Positions 24,522-33,291 of a DNA stretch of 64,000 nucleotides are shown piece by piece. Source of the stretch: Kribbella steppae (GTDB taxonomy: Bacteria > Actinomycetota > Actinomycetes > Propionibacteriales > Kribbellaceae); assembly GCF_004342025.1 (NCBI RefSeq), contig NZ_SLWN01000002.1:310001-374000 (forward strand). Reading direction: 5' to 3'. Numbering within the stretch: position 1 is the first letter of the stretch; each line of letters opens with the position of its first letter. The notes beneath the pieces are model-generated. The model saw only the letters and a program-made list of their open reading frames with translations. It was not told the DNA's origin and did not search any database. Both the position numbers and the translations under genes were made by a program.

Positions 24522-24535
24522 TTGACGACTGTCAA
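24522..24535. promoter_or_regulatory. TetR operator palindrome 2
   Basis: TTGACG-AC-TGTCAA, one mismatch from palindrome 1. The same-face spacing fits cooperative dimer binding. Confidence 0.68.
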
Positions 24536-24587
24536 AAGAATCTCCAAAGTGTGAAGCGCAGCGGTCCTTCGAGCAAAGGAGCTTCAG

Positions 24588-25394
24588 ATGGGCGGACTCG
24601 ACCTCTCCGGCCGGAAGGCACTCGTCACCGGCGGAGCCCAGGGGCTCGGCGAAGGGATGGCGAGAGCACTCGCGGCGGCCGGGGCCAAAGTGGTGATCAG
24701 CGACATCCAGAAGGACACCGGCGAGGCGGTCGCCGACGCGCTGGACAGCGAGTTCGGCGCCGGCAACGGCTTCGTCGCCCACGACATCACCGACGAGGGC
24801 AGCTGGGAGAACGCGGTCGTCGCGGCCAACGACATCCTCGGCGGCCTGGACATCCTGGTGAACAACGCGGGGATCGAGATCACCAGCCTGCTCACCGAGG
24901 TCACCGCCGAGGACATCCGCAAGATGCTCGAGGTCAACGTGCTCGGCACCACGCTCGGGCTCAAGTGGGGCCTGCGGACGATGCGGCCGGACGGACTGGC
25001 CGGTCAGGGCGGCGCGATCATCAACGTCGCGTCGGTAGCCGCCACCATCGCGTTCCCCGGGATCGCGGTCTACTCCGCGACCAAGTCGGCGGTCGACCGG
25101 CTCACCCGGGTCGCCGCGATGGAGTCCGGCAAGCTCGGGTACGGCGTCCGCGTCAACTGCATCTACCCCGGCCTGGTGCCGACCGCGATGGGCGCCGGCC
25201 TGGCCAACGACGTCGCCCAGCTCGGGCTGTTCGAGTCCCCCGAGGCAGCAGTCGCCGCGGTGATCGGGCTCACCCCGGCCGGCCGGCTCGGTGAGGTCAC
25301 CGACATGGCCGACGCCGTCGTCTTCCTCGCGTCGGACGAGGCGAGGTTCATCACCGGCATCGGCCTGCCCGTCGACGGCGGAATGGGGATGTAA
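24588..25394 (+). CDS. SDR-family oxidoreductase
   Basis: A 268-residue short-chain dehydrogenase. The cofactor motif TGGAQGLG is at residues 14-21, NNAG follows strand 4, the catalytic Ser lies in NVASVAATIAFPG and the YSATK segment gives Tyr-x3-Lys. The C-terminal ITGIGLPVDGGMGM is typical. It probably oxidises or reduces a hydroxyl on an acyl-CoA or sterol-like intermediate. ATG 24588 follows AAAGGAG. It is the first gene of a three-gene operon with a saccharopine-dehydrogenase-like protein and an acyl-CoA synthetase under the divergent TetR. Confidence 0.82.
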   Translation: MGGLDLSGRKALVTGGAQGLGEGMARALAAAGAKVVISDIQKDTGEAVADALDSEFGAGNGFVAHDITDEGSWENAVVAANDILGGLDILVNNAGIEITSLLTEVTAEDIRKMLEVNVLGTTLGLKWGLRTMRPDGLAGQGGAIINVASVAATIAFPGIAVYSATKSAVDRLTRVAAMESGKLGYGVRVNCIYPGLVPTAMGAGLANDVAQLGLFESPEAAVAAVIGLTPAGRLGEVTDMADAVVFLASDEARFITGIGLPVDGGMGM

Positions 25395-25515
25395 TGACTG
25401 TGCTGAATGCCGGGCCTCCGGCGCCGGCAGGGTCATGGGGCTTTGACTCCCGGCCTTCCCTCGTCACTCCAGTCGCTTCGCTCCTTCCACTCCTCAGTCC
25501 AGGCCGGGAGGCCCC

Positions 25516-26640
25516 ATGACCAACAAACCCGTTGTCGTGTACGGCGCCTCCGGCTACACCGGCCGGCTGGTGTGTGAGTACCTCCGTCAGTACCACGTCC
25601 CGTTCGTGGCCGCCGGCCGCAGCGAGGACAAGCTGAAGGAGTCGATGGAGTCCCACGTGGCGGGGATCGAGACCGCCAACTACGAGGTCGCCACGGTCGA
25701 GCATGACGTCGCCGCACTGACCGATCTGTTCAAGGGCGCGTCAGTGGTGCTCAACATGGTCGGACCGTTCAGTGAACTCGGCCCGGCCGCAGTCGAGGCG
25801 GCACTCGCGGCGGGTGCGCACTACACCGATACCACCGGCGAGCAGAACTGGCTGATCACCTGCGACGAGCAGTTCGGCGCCCAGTTCGCGGAGGCAGGCC
25901 TGTTGCTGGCGCCCGGTGTCGCGCAGATGTACACCACCGGCGAGATCGCCGCCCAGCTGTGCTTGGAACAGCCTGGCCTGGACACTCTGGACATCGCGGT
26001 GTTCTGGGGTGGCAGTCCGACCATCGCTTCGACTCGAAGCATCCTGGTCAACGCGGCCACGTCCAAAGCGCACTTCCTGGAGCAGAACCAGTACGTCGAG
26101 TTTCCCGAGCAGGGCCTCGTACCTCTGGTGGTGCCCGGGCAACACGAACTCGCGCTGTCCCTGCCCTGGGGCGGTACGTCGCATCCAGTCTGGTTCAAAC
26201 GCGATCCGCGCGTGGCCAACTGCAAGGCGCAGGGTGGTGTCTTCAATGCAGCACTGATGAACGGCGTGCCGCAGATTGTTGCCGCAGCGCTGGAAGCCAC
26301 CAAGGACATGGCAGCGGACGAACGCAGTGCGGCTCTGGCCGAGACCGCCCGCCAGGTGATGAACCAGATGCCGCCGCGGGAGAACCCGCGCGTCAACAAG
26401 TCGCTGGACTCCGTGCATGCCTCTGGTCCACTCGGCCGGGCGCACTGTGTCATCCACGGCAACAGCAACTACCAGCAGACCGGTCTGCTGCAGGCCTACG
26501 CGGCGTACTCACTGCTGCAGACCCCACCGAAGCGCGTCGGCTTCGCCAGTGGCTGTCAGGCATTCGGCCACCGCGAGCTGCTCGGCGTACTGCGGTCCTT
26601 CGGGCTGGTCTCCGAACCTCAACTGACCGTGCTGCAGTGA
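25516..26640 (+). CDS. Saccharopine-dehydrogenase-like NAD(P)-binding protein (DUF5938-type)
   Basis: A 374-residue protein with an N-terminal Rossmann motif YGASGYTGR (residues 9-17) and VVLNMVGPFSELG, as in the saccharopine-dehydrogenase-like group that includes mycobacterial trans-acting enoyl reductases. The C-terminal half (from about residue 190) has a DUF5938-like character, with NPRVNKSLDSVHASG. Actinobacterial members occur beside acyl-CoA synthetases in lipid or steroid breakdown clusters. It lies 121 bases after the SDR gene (the gap holds a Gly-Pro-Gly-like GC-rich stretch, no gene) and 10 bases before the synthetase. The reaction is unknown. Confidence 0.7.
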   Translation: MTNKPVVVYGASGYTGRLVCEYLRQYHVPFVAAGRSEDKLKESMESHVAGIETANYEVATVEHDVAALTDLFKGASVVLNMVGPFSELGPAAVEAALAAGAHYTDTTGEQNWLITCDEQFGAQFAEAGLLLAPGVAQMYTTGEIAAQLCLEQPGLDTLDIAVFWGGSPTIASTRSILVNAATSKAHFLEQNQYVEFPEQGLVPLVVPGQHELALSLPWGGTSHPVWFKRDPRVANCKAQGGVFNAALMNGVPQIVAAALEATKDMAADERSAALAETARQVMNQMPPRENPRVNKSLDSVHASGPLGRAHCVIHGNSNYQQTGLLQAYAAYSLLQTPPKRVGFASGCQAFGHRELLGVLRSFGLVSEPQLTVLQ

Positions 26641-26650
26641 AGGAGTAGCA

Positions 26651-28225
26651 GTGCGACTGGTCGACTACCTCGACAAGGGCGCCTCGCTCGGTCCGGACGC
26701 ACCGTGCCTGACCACCGACGGCGAGACGCTCTCGTACGCTGACGTCCAGGAACTGTCGTACCGGATCGCGGCCGGTCTCGCGGCGGCCGGCGTACGGCCG
26801 GGTGGCAAGGTGGCGATCCTTTCGGCGAACGACCCGATCGCGTTCAGCTGCGTGTTCGGGATCAGCCGGGCCGGTGCGGTCTGGTGCCCGATCAACCCAC
26901 GCAACGAGGCGGCGGAGAACCGCGAGTTGCTCGACCAGTTCGACTGTGAAGTGCTGATCTACCAGGCGGCGTTCGCGCCCCTGGTGGATCGGATCCGGGT
27001 CGCGGTGCCGAAGGTCCACACCTTCGTCTGCCTGGATGCCGATCCAAACTCCGGCCAGGCCCCCCACCTTATTGGCCGGAGCGTCGGCTGGGACGCGTTC
27101 TGCGGGGGCGTGTCCCAGCCGGCACCCGATCTCACCGGTCCCGACGAGCTGGCCTTGATCGTCGGTACCGGTGGGACCACGGGTCGCCCGAAGGGGGTGA
27201 TGCTCAGCAACGGCAACCTGGAGACGATGACGGCGCTGACGCTGATGGGCTATCCGTTCGGCGAGCGGCCCGTCTACCTCGCCCTGGCGCCGCTGACCCA
27301 CGCGGCCGGCGTGCTGTGCTTCCCCGTCCTGGCCTCCGGCGGCGAGATCGTCATCATGCGGACGCCGGATGTGCACGCGTTCCTGGAGCTGATCCCGCGG
27401 CACCGCGTCACGCACACGTTCCTGCCGCCGACACTGATCTACATGGTGCTCGCGGCCGAGGAGCTCGACAGCACCGACCTGTCGTCCCTGCGCTGCTTCT
27501 GGTACGGCGCCGCACCGATGTCGGTCGCCCGACTCGAGGAAGCGCTGCAACGGATCGGCCCGGTGATGGCCCAGTTGTTCGGCCAGACCGAGGCGCCGAT
27601 GATGATCTCGATCCTGCCGCCGGCCGACCACTTCGATGCTGACGGCAACATTGCCCGGGCCCGGCTGTCGTCGGCCGGCCGGCCGTCGCCACTCGTCACC
27701 ACCGCGATCATGGCGCCGGACGGATCGCTGCTCCCGCACGGCGAGCGCGGTGAGATCGTAGTCCGCGGATCGCTGGTGATGCAGGGGTACTACCGCAACC
27801 CCGAGGCCACCGCGGACGCCTCCCGGCATGGCTGGCACCACACCGGCGACATCGGCTATCTGGACGAGGACAACTACCTCTACATCGTCGACCGGGCCAA
27901 GGACATGATCATCACCGGCGGCTTCAACGTGTACTCCACCGAGGTGGAGCAGGCGCTGATGGCCCATCCGGCGGTCCGGGACTGCGCGGTGATCGGCCGG
28001 CCCGACGACAAGTGGGGCGAGCGGGTGGTGGCCGTCGTACAGCAACAGGCGGAGACCGAGATCGATCCTGACGAGCTCATCGCCTTCGTCAAAGCCCGGA
28101 TCGGCAGCGTGAAGGCACCCAAGGAAGTGCTGGTGTGGCCGGATCTACCGCGGTCCAAGGTCGGCAAGGTGCTCAAGTCCGACATCAAGGCCCAACTCGC
28201 TCTGGACCTGTCAGCCTCCAGTTGA
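26651..28225 (+). CDS. AMP-binding acyl-CoA synthetase (FadD type)
   Basis: A 524-residue adenylate-forming ligase. In order: P-loop GTGGTTGRPKG (about residue 174), YGAAPM, FGQTEAPMM, GWHHTGDIG, DRAKDMIITGGFNVY (hinge) and the C-terminal LPRSKVGKVLKSD with the adenylation lysine. It activates a carboxylic acid with ATP and CoA. GTG 26651 has AAGGAG 6 bases upstream. The TetR, SDR and DUF5938 partners suggest activation and oxidation of a branched or ring-derived acid. Its last 15 bases overlap the opposite-strand GPP34 gene. Confidence 0.88.
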   Translation: MRLVDYLDKGASLGPDAPCLTTDGETLSYADVQELSYRIAAGLAAAGVRPGGKVAILSANDPIAFSCVFGISRAGAVWCPINPRNEAAENRELLDQFDCEVLIYQAAFAPLVDRIRVAVPKVHTFVCLDADPNSGQAPHLIGRSVGWDAFCGGVSQPAPDLTGPDELALIVGTGGTTGRPKGVMLSNGNLETMTALTLMGYPFGERPVYLALAPLTHAAGVLCFPVLASGGEIVIMRTPDVHAFLELIPRHRVTHTFLPPTLIYMVLAAEELDSTDLSSLRCFWYGAAPMSVARLEEALQRIGPVMAQLFGQTEAPMMISILPPADHFDADGNIARARLSSAGRPSPLVTTAIMAPDGSLLPHGERGEIVVRGSLVMQGYYRNPEATADASRHGWHHTGDIGYLDEDNYLYIVDRAKDMIITGGFNVYSTEVEQALMAHPAVRDCAVIGRPDDKWGERVVAVVQQQAETEIDPDELIAFVKARIGSVKAPKEVLVWPDLPRSKVGKVLKSDIKAQLALDLSASS

Positions 28226-28888
28226 AGCCGCGGTGGCCGATACGACGATGGCCGTGGTGACCGCGGCCTGCATCTCGGCGACGGCCTTCTTCACCGCGTC
28301 CGCCGCCCAGTCCGACTCGGCGATCTCCTTGGCCCGCTGCTTGAGCGCCTTCTTGTCGACCGCGTCGGTGACGATCTTCGGTACGACGTTCAGCGCGCTG
28401 AGCAACGCGATCAGGGCACCGGTCCGCTGGTCCGGCGACGTGCCGACCTTCAGCACGCTCTCCAGCGCCGAACGCACCTCCGCCTCGTGCCGCGCGTCCT
28501 TTGCCGTCCAGCGGGTCACCGGGAAGATGCCGAGCACCTTGCCCTCGTCCGCCGTCAGCACACCACGCTCGGCCAGCCTGGCGAGCAGCTGATCCCGCAG
28601 CTTCTTCGACAGCCGGCCGATCTGGTCCTTCGGACGCTTGCCGGGCTTGTCGGCCACGTATGCCAGCCGCTCGTCCAAGATGGCGTCACCCGTCGGACTG
28701 GCGTCCAGCACCTTCAGGCGACCGCGCTTGACCTCCTCACCTTCACCGGCGACGTCCAGCTTCCCGAGCATGGTCAGCTCGATCAGCACGGCTCCGGCCA
28801 GCGCGTAGTCCAGCCCGGGCGCTCCGGTGATCGGCTTCCCACTCTCGTCGTCGTACAACAGCAACAAGAGATCTTCGGCAATCAACAT
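28211..28888 (-). CDS. GPP34 (GOLPH3-like) family protein
   Basis: A 225-residue helical protein. The start MLIAEDLLLLLYDDESGKP and ALAGAVLIELTMLGKL are the hallmark of the GPP34 family, whose eukaryotic member binds phosphatidylinositol-4-phosphate on Golgi membranes. Actinobacteria have many copies with unknown roles, possibly membrane-associated. I use the ATG at 28888; the frame to 28924 adds 12 unrelated residues. A hydrophobic C-terminal region (VVSATAA) is short. It is convergent with the synthetase. Confidence 0.82.
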   Translation of the reverse strand: MLIAEDLLLLLYDDESGKPITGAPGLDYALAGAVLIELTMLGKLDVAGEGEEVKRGRLKVLDASPTGDAILDERLAYVADKPGKRPKDQIGRLSKKLRDQLLARLAERGVLTADEGKVLGIFPVTRWTAKDARHEAEVRSALESVLKVGTSPDQRTGALIALLSALNVVPKIVTDAVDKKALKQRAKEIAESDWAADAVKKAVAEMQAAVTTAIVVSATAASTGG

Positions 28889-28955
28889 GCGTCCAACGTA
28901 GGCAAACACGCGTTTACCGCACATCAGCCGCGCGGACTACCTCCGATATCCGACT

Positions 28956-29927
28956 TCAGTAGTGGTAGCCATTGAGTTCCACCGGCTCCCCCAGCGCGGC
29001 TGCCGCCTCAGCGAGGAAGTCCGGCGAGAAGTAGTACCACCGGATCGTCCGGACCTTGCCGTCCTCGGTGGTGAGGCGCATGAGGTCGTTCACCGCGGTC
29101 TTGCCGTCACGCACGATGCGTACGACGAGCACCGTCTCGTCCCACAGTTCGACGACCTCTGCGGTGTACCGGTACGGCTTGGAGTGGTCGAGCGTGTGCT
29201 CGATGGACCCGTTGCGCATCTGGTCGGCGCCCCACTCGGTGAGTACGCCGAGGATCTCGCTGTCCGCGTCAGCCAGTAGAAGGGCAGTCAACCGCGGTAC
29301 GTCGTAGGCCGTGAAGGCCTCGGCGACAGCGTCGAGAAGACGGCGGTCCGGCGCCTGTCTGGCTTTGAGAGATCGGTCGCGCTCTGGCGAGTCCAGTCGG
29401 CCGCGACCACGGTGCAGGGCAGCTTTGACTGCGCCGACGGAGGTGCGCAGTACGTCGGCGACCTCGGCGAGGGTGAACCCGAACAGGTCCTTGAGAGCGA
29501 GTGCGGCGCGTTCCTGTGGCGGCAGCAGGGTCACGAGCTCAGCCCAGGCGTCACGGACCTCGGCGGGGTCTGCTGTGGCCGGTGCGACCTGCTCGAGCGC
29601 GTCCACGAGGACGGGCGCTTGCCGGCGGTAGTTGTCGACGTACGCGTTGGTTGCCACGCGAAAGAGCCAGGCACGCGGGTTCGCAATCGGGCTGTGCGCC
29701 TGCGCGGCCTGGGTGAAGGCGCGTGCGAGCGATTCCTGGACCAGGTCCTCGGCGTCGAAGGCGTTGCCGGTCAGACGGCGGCAGTAGGCGTACAGGTCGG
29801 AGCGCAGCGGCTCCAGGCGGTCCAGGAACTCCCTGCGCGCCTGCCGGGCGGCCCGCAACTCCGGCAGGTCGAGTGCATCGGTCACATCTTGGATTGTCAT
29901 ACCTGGCAGGACGGATGAGGTGGCCAC
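28956..29927 (-). CDS. ECF sigma factor with C-terminal SnoaL-like domain
   Basis: A 323-residue protein. Region 2 is at residues 35-110 (DAEDLVQESLARAF), region 4 at 135-185 (LAEVADVLRTSVGAVKAALHRG), and the last 120 residues resemble a SnoaL/NTF2 domain (LLDAVAEAFTAYDVPRLTALLL, VVRIVRDGK). ECF factors with SnoaL tails are regulated by that tail rather than by a separate anti-sigma, and none is adjacent. Start GTG 29927 or ATG 29900. The iron box 42 bases upstream lies in the gap shared with the siderophore genes, so iron control of both directions is possible. Confidence 0.82.
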   Translation of the reverse strand: MATSSVLPGMTIQDVTDALDLPELRAARQARREFLDRLEPLRSDLYAYCRRLTGNAFDAEDLVQESLARAFTQAAQAHSPIANPRAWLFRVATNAYVDNYRRQAPVLVDALEQVAPATADPAEVRDAWAELVTLLPPQERAALALKDLFGFTLAEVADVLRTSVGAVKAALHRGRGRLDSPERDRSLKARQAPDRRLLDAVAEAFTAYDVPRLTALLLADADSEILGVLTEWGADQMRNGSIEHTLDHSKPYRYTAEVVELWDETVLVVRIVRDGKTAVNDLMRLTTEDGKVRTIRWYYFSPDFLAEAAAALGEPVELNGYHY

Positions 29928-29968
29928 CGGGATACGGGACCCCTGTCGTTGCCTTGCTGACTATCTAG

Positions 29969-29987
29969 TAAGGTAAGCCTTAGCTAA
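29969..29987. promoter_or_regulatory. Iron box (IdeR/DmdR-type operator)
   Basis: TAAGGTAAGCCTTAGCTAA matches the 19-bp IdeR/DmdR consensus TTAGGTTAGGCTAACCTAA at 14 of 19 positions, with the dyad conserved. It lies 31 bases before the siderophore acetyltransferase start. Iron-dependent repression of the two siderophore genes is expected. Confidence 0.75.
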
Positions 29988-30017
29988 CAGGTTCGCCCAC
30001 CTCGAAAGCAGACCGCC

Positions 30018-30605
30018 ATGACCAGAGCACTGCCCGAGCCGTCCTACCGGCGCTTCGTCGCCGGTATCGGCACCCTCAGCCTCCGGCCGTTCGACCTGAC
30101 CGAGGATGTGACCACCCTGCACAGCTGGGTCACCCAGCCCTACGCGCAGTACTGGGGCCTGCTGAACGCCTCGGTCGAAGACGTGCACGCGGAGTACCTC
30201 CGGATCGAGAGAACCGGCCACCACCGCGCCTTCCTCGGCGAGCACGACGGCCGGCCGGCGTTCCTGATGGAGCGCTACGAACCGGCGTACGACGCGGTCG
30301 GCACGCTGTACGACGTGGCGCCGGGCGACATCGGCATGCACGTCCTGGTCGCCCCGCCGGAGTTCCGGATCCCGGGCTTCACCGGCGCGATCTTCGAGAC
30401 GATTCTCGACAGCCTGTTCATTGACCCGCTGGTCGACCGGATTGTGGTCGAGCCGGATGTCCGCAACACCAAGATCCAGGCGCTGAACAAGCGGATGGGA
30501 TTCCGCAAGCACAGCATCGTGGACCTGCCGGACAAGCAGGCCTGGCTGAGTTTCTGCACCCGCGACCAGTACGCCGAGGCGACCCGGATGAACGAGGCAG
30601 GCTGA
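30018..30605 (+). CDS. GNAT acyltransferase, siderophore biosynthesis (DesC-like)
   Basis: A 195-residue GNAT-fold protein of the IucB/RhbD/DesC group: LSLRPFDLTEDVTTLHSWV at the start, YDVAPGDIGMHVLV and the acetyl-CoA segment RIVVEPDVRNTKIQALNKRMGF near residue 140. These enzymes acylate N-hydroxylated diamines in hydroxamate siderophore assembly. It lies 4 bases before the NIS synthetase gene and behind an iron box, so the two are an iron-repressed operon. The lysine decarboxylase and N-hydroxylase that make its usual substrate are not in the window. Confidence 0.83.
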   Translation: MTRALPEPSYRRFVAGIGTLSLRPFDLTEDVTTLHSWVTQPYAQYWGLLNASVEDVHAEYLRIERTGHHRAFLGEHDGRPAFLMERYEPAYDAVGTLYDVAPGDIGMHVLVAPPEFRIPGFTGAIFETILDSLFIDPLVDRIVVEPDVRNTKIQALNKRMGFRKHSIVDLPDKQAWLSFCTRDQYAEATRMNEAG

Positions 30606-30608
30606 TCC

Positions 30609-32363
30609 ATGACGACCGAACATCTCACCCCCGACGCCTGGGCGGTCGCCAACCGCGCACTGGTCCGCAAGGCACTGGCCGAGTTCATCCACGAACGGAT
30701 CCTCGAGCCGGTTGCCACCGACAACGGTTACGAGCTCAGCTCCGGCACCAGCCGCTACACCTTCACTGCCCGGCTGTATCCACTGAACCACTGGGACGTC
30801 GACGCCGACAGCATCCAGCGCGACGGTGACCGGCCTGTCGATGCGCTCGACTTCATCACCGAGTTCCACCAGCAGCTCGGTATCGGCGCCGCGATGCTGC
30901 CGGTGTACCTCGAGGAGATCTGCAGCACGCTCGCGAGTGCGGCGTACAAGCTCTCCAAACCTGATCTGACCGCGGCCGACCTCGTCACCGCCGACTTCCA
31001 GACGATCGAGTCCGCGATGACCGAGGGCCACCCGTGCTTCGTCGCGAACAACGGGCGACTCGGGTTCGGCGTCACCGACTACCGCGCCTTCGCACCGGAG
31101 ACCGGGCAACCGGTCCGGCTGACCTGGATCGCCGTACGCAAGGACCGCGCGACGGTCTCGCACAGTACGACCATCACGTACGACGACCTGCTGCAGACCG
31201 AGCTGGGTGACGACGTACTGCGCCGGTTCGCCGCGGAGATCGTTGCCGTGGGCGCCGATCCGGACCAGTACGTCTACCTGCCGGTGCATCCTTGGCAGTG
31301 GGAGAACAAGACGTCGATCACGTTCGCGGCGGATATCGCGCAGCGGCACATCATCCACGTCGGGTCGAGTGACGACGACTACCAGCCGCAGCAGTCGATC
31401 CGGACGTTCTTCAACCGGTCGCAGCCGTCGCGCAACTACGTGAAGACGGCGTTGTCCGTGCTGAACATGGGTTTCATGCGCGGGCTCTCCCCGACGTACA
31501 TGGCCGCAACGCCGGCGATCAACGACTGGGTGTACGGACTGGTCGAGAACGATGTCGTGCTGAAGCGGTACGGCTTCTCGGTACTGCGGGAGATCGCGGC
31601 GGCCGGCTATCACAACCGGTACTACGAGGCCGCCACGGAGAAGACGTCGCCGTACCGGAAGATGCTGTCGGCATTGTGGCGGGAGAGCCCAGTGCCGACG
31701 CTGGAGCCTGGTGAGCGGCTCGCGACGATGGCGAGTTTGCTGCACGTCGACCGGCATGGCTCATCGCTGGCGGCGGCACTGGTCCGCGAGTCGGGGCTGG
31801 CGCCGGCGGACTGGCTGCGGGCGTACATCGACGCCTACCTGATCCCGTTGCTGCACAGCTTCTACGCGTACGAGCTGGTGTACATGCCGCACGGCGAGAA
31901 CCTGATCCTGGTACTGCGGGACGCCATCCCGATCCGGGTGATCATGAAGGACATCGCCGAGGAGATCGCGGTGATGAGCCCGGCGACGCCGCTGCCGGCG
32001 GAGGCCGAGCGGGTGCGGGCCGAGGTACCGGACGACGAGAAACTGCTGTGCATCTTCACGGACATCTTCGACTGCATCTTCCGGTTCCTCTCACCGCTGC
32101 TGGATCAGGAGGAGCTGCTGACGCCGGCGGAGTTCTGGTCGGTGGTCGCTTCGTCGGTGCGGGACTATCAGGCGGCGACGCCGGAGTTGGCCGAGGCGTT
32201 CGCGAAGTACGAGGTGTTCGCGCCGTCGTTCGCGTTGTCGTGCCTGAACCGGCTGCAACTGAAGAACAACCAGCAGATGGTGGACCTGACGGATATCGCC
32301 GGGTCGCTGCAGTTCGTGGGATCGCTGGTCAACCCGCTCGTCACTGAAGCAGCAACTGACTGA
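30609..32363 (+). CDS. desD: IucA/IucC-family (NIS) siderophore synthetase, DesD-like
   Basis: A 584-residue NRPS-independent siderophore synthetase. YLPVHPWQWENK, RTFFNRSQPSRNYVKTALS, NMGFMRGLSP and YMPHGENLILVLRD are the ATP- and substrate-binding motifs of the family. Close resemblance to DesD suggests oligomerisation and macrocyclisation of succinyl-hydroxycadaverine into a desferrioxamine-like trimer, using ATP. The C-terminal helical domain is complete. It is preceded by the DesC-like acyltransferase and an iron box, but no transport or DesA/DesB genes are present locally. The symbol is by resemblance, so treat it as tentative. Confidence 0.85.
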   Translation: MTTEHLTPDAWAVANRALVRKALAEFIHERILEPVATDNGYELSSGTSRYTFTARLYPLNHWDVDADSIQRDGDRPVDALDFITEFHQQLGIGAAMLPVYLEEICSTLASAAYKLSKPDLTAADLVTADFQTIESAMTEGHPCFVANNGRLGFGVTDYRAFAPETGQPVRLTWIAVRKDRATVSHSTTITYDDLLQTELGDDVLRRFAAEIVAVGADPDQYVYLPVHPWQWENKTSITFAADIAQRHIIHVGSSDDDYQPQQSIRTFFNRSQPSRNYVKTALSVLNMGFMRGLSPTYMAATPAINDWVYGLVENDVVLKRYGFSVLREIAAAGYHNRYYEAATEKTSPYRKMLSALWRESPVPTLEPGERLATMASLLHVDRHGSSLAAALVRESGLAPADWLRAYIDAYLIPLLHSFYAYELVYMPHGENLILVLRDAIPIRVIMKDIAEEIAVMSPATPLPAEAERVRAEVPDDEKLLCIFTDIFDCIFRFLSPLLDQEELLTPAEFWSVVASSVRDYQAATPELAEAFAKYEVFAPSFALSCLNRLQLKNNQQMVDLTDIAGSLQFVGSLVNPLVTEAATD

Positions 32364-32561
32364 CCAGGGTGTCACCTAGCCAGGTTTCGTAGTCCTCGAT
32401 CGGCCAGTGCCTCGCGCGCGCCCCAGATGCATTGGCGCCGTCGTTTCCGCAACGCTGTCGTTGGAGGACGGGTTGGAGATCTGGGACGCCTTGGAGATCC
32501 TGACCACGGAACCATCCTTCGTCGGCCTGTCCACCACTCCCCTGCCGATGCCGACCTTCGC

Positions 32562-32570
32562 TGTGGATAA
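32562..32570 (-). promoter_or_regulatory. Perfect DnaA box TTATCCACA (minus strand)
   Basis: TGTGGATAA on the plus strand, in the 246-base gap between desD and the first Uma2 gene. That gap otherwise holds a possible gene-tail fragment on the minus strand near 32341-32423 and no recognised gene. Confidence 0.5.
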
Positions 32571-32609
32571 CTCGCGCGGCGATTTCGAGAAATCAGCCAA
32601 GCTGGTGGG

Positions 32610-33170
32610 GTGACCAGCGAACAAGTTATCGAGGCTCCGCAGCGGGGCATTCTCGCGGGAGATGGCGGTCGTCGCGAGGCGGTCCCGCGGGACGGCCGGC
32701 GCTACGAGGTCGTGGACGGGCGGTTGCTGGTGACAGGTGCCCAGCCGCCCGCCCACCACGCAGCCGTCGTCGCCCTGATGATCCAACTCAAACAAGCCTG
32801 CCCACCCGACCTCCTGGTCGCCGTGAGCTCCCTCGACTTCCGCCCCACCCGCAACGTCTCCCTCCGCCCCGACCTCCTGGTCTGCCGCCGATCCGACGCA
32901 GGCCCCCAACTCCTCCAAGCCCCGCCCCTACTCACCGTAGAAGTCCTCTCCCCCTCCACCCGAACCACCGACGTAGTCCTCAAACGCGCCCTCTACGAAC
33001 AGCACCGAGTCCCCTCCTACTGGCTCCTAGACCCCACCCACCACGAACTAACAGTCCTGGAACTAACAGACTCGGGCTACGCCTGCCGCGCCGTAGTCCA
33101 AGCCAAAGAGACCTTCCAAGCCACCACCCCGTTCCCCATCACCCTCACCCCCGCGGCATTGACCGGATGA
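32610..33170 (+). CDS. Uma2-family (DUF820) PD-(D/E)XK endonuclease-like protein
   Basis: A 186-residue protein of the Uma2/DUF820 family. The restriction-endonuclease-like core is visible: YEVVDGRLLVT, RPDLLV (catalytic Asp), LTVEVLSPST and VVLKRALYEQ, then YWLLDPTHHELTVLEL. Such proteins are abundant in actinobacteria and cyanobacteria, and their biological role is unproven. Start GTG 32610 has a weak GGTGGG site; its N terminus (about 25 residues) is longer than in the second copy. From about 32750 the coding strand is C-rich and G-poor (31 C against 11 G at 32881-32940), unlike neighbours. It is first of a tandem group. Confidence 0.78.
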   Translation: MTSEQVIEAPQRGILAGDGGRREAVPRDGRRYEVVDGRLLVTGAQPPAHHAAVVALMIQLKQACPPDLLVAVSSLDFRPTRNVSLRPDLLVCRRSDAGPQLLQAPPLLTVEVLSPSTRTTDVVLKRALYEQHRVPSYWLLDPTHHELTVLELTDSGYACRAVVQAKETFQATTPFPITLTPAALTG

Positions 33171-33291
33171 CGCCCGGCCCGGGGCATGCCGGGGCAGATT
33201 CCGGGGCAACCAGGGGCAGATCGCCGAAATGGCACCAACCACGCAGCGGACACCACCATGCTGGTCGGATGACCTGGAAGGAGGCACCATT

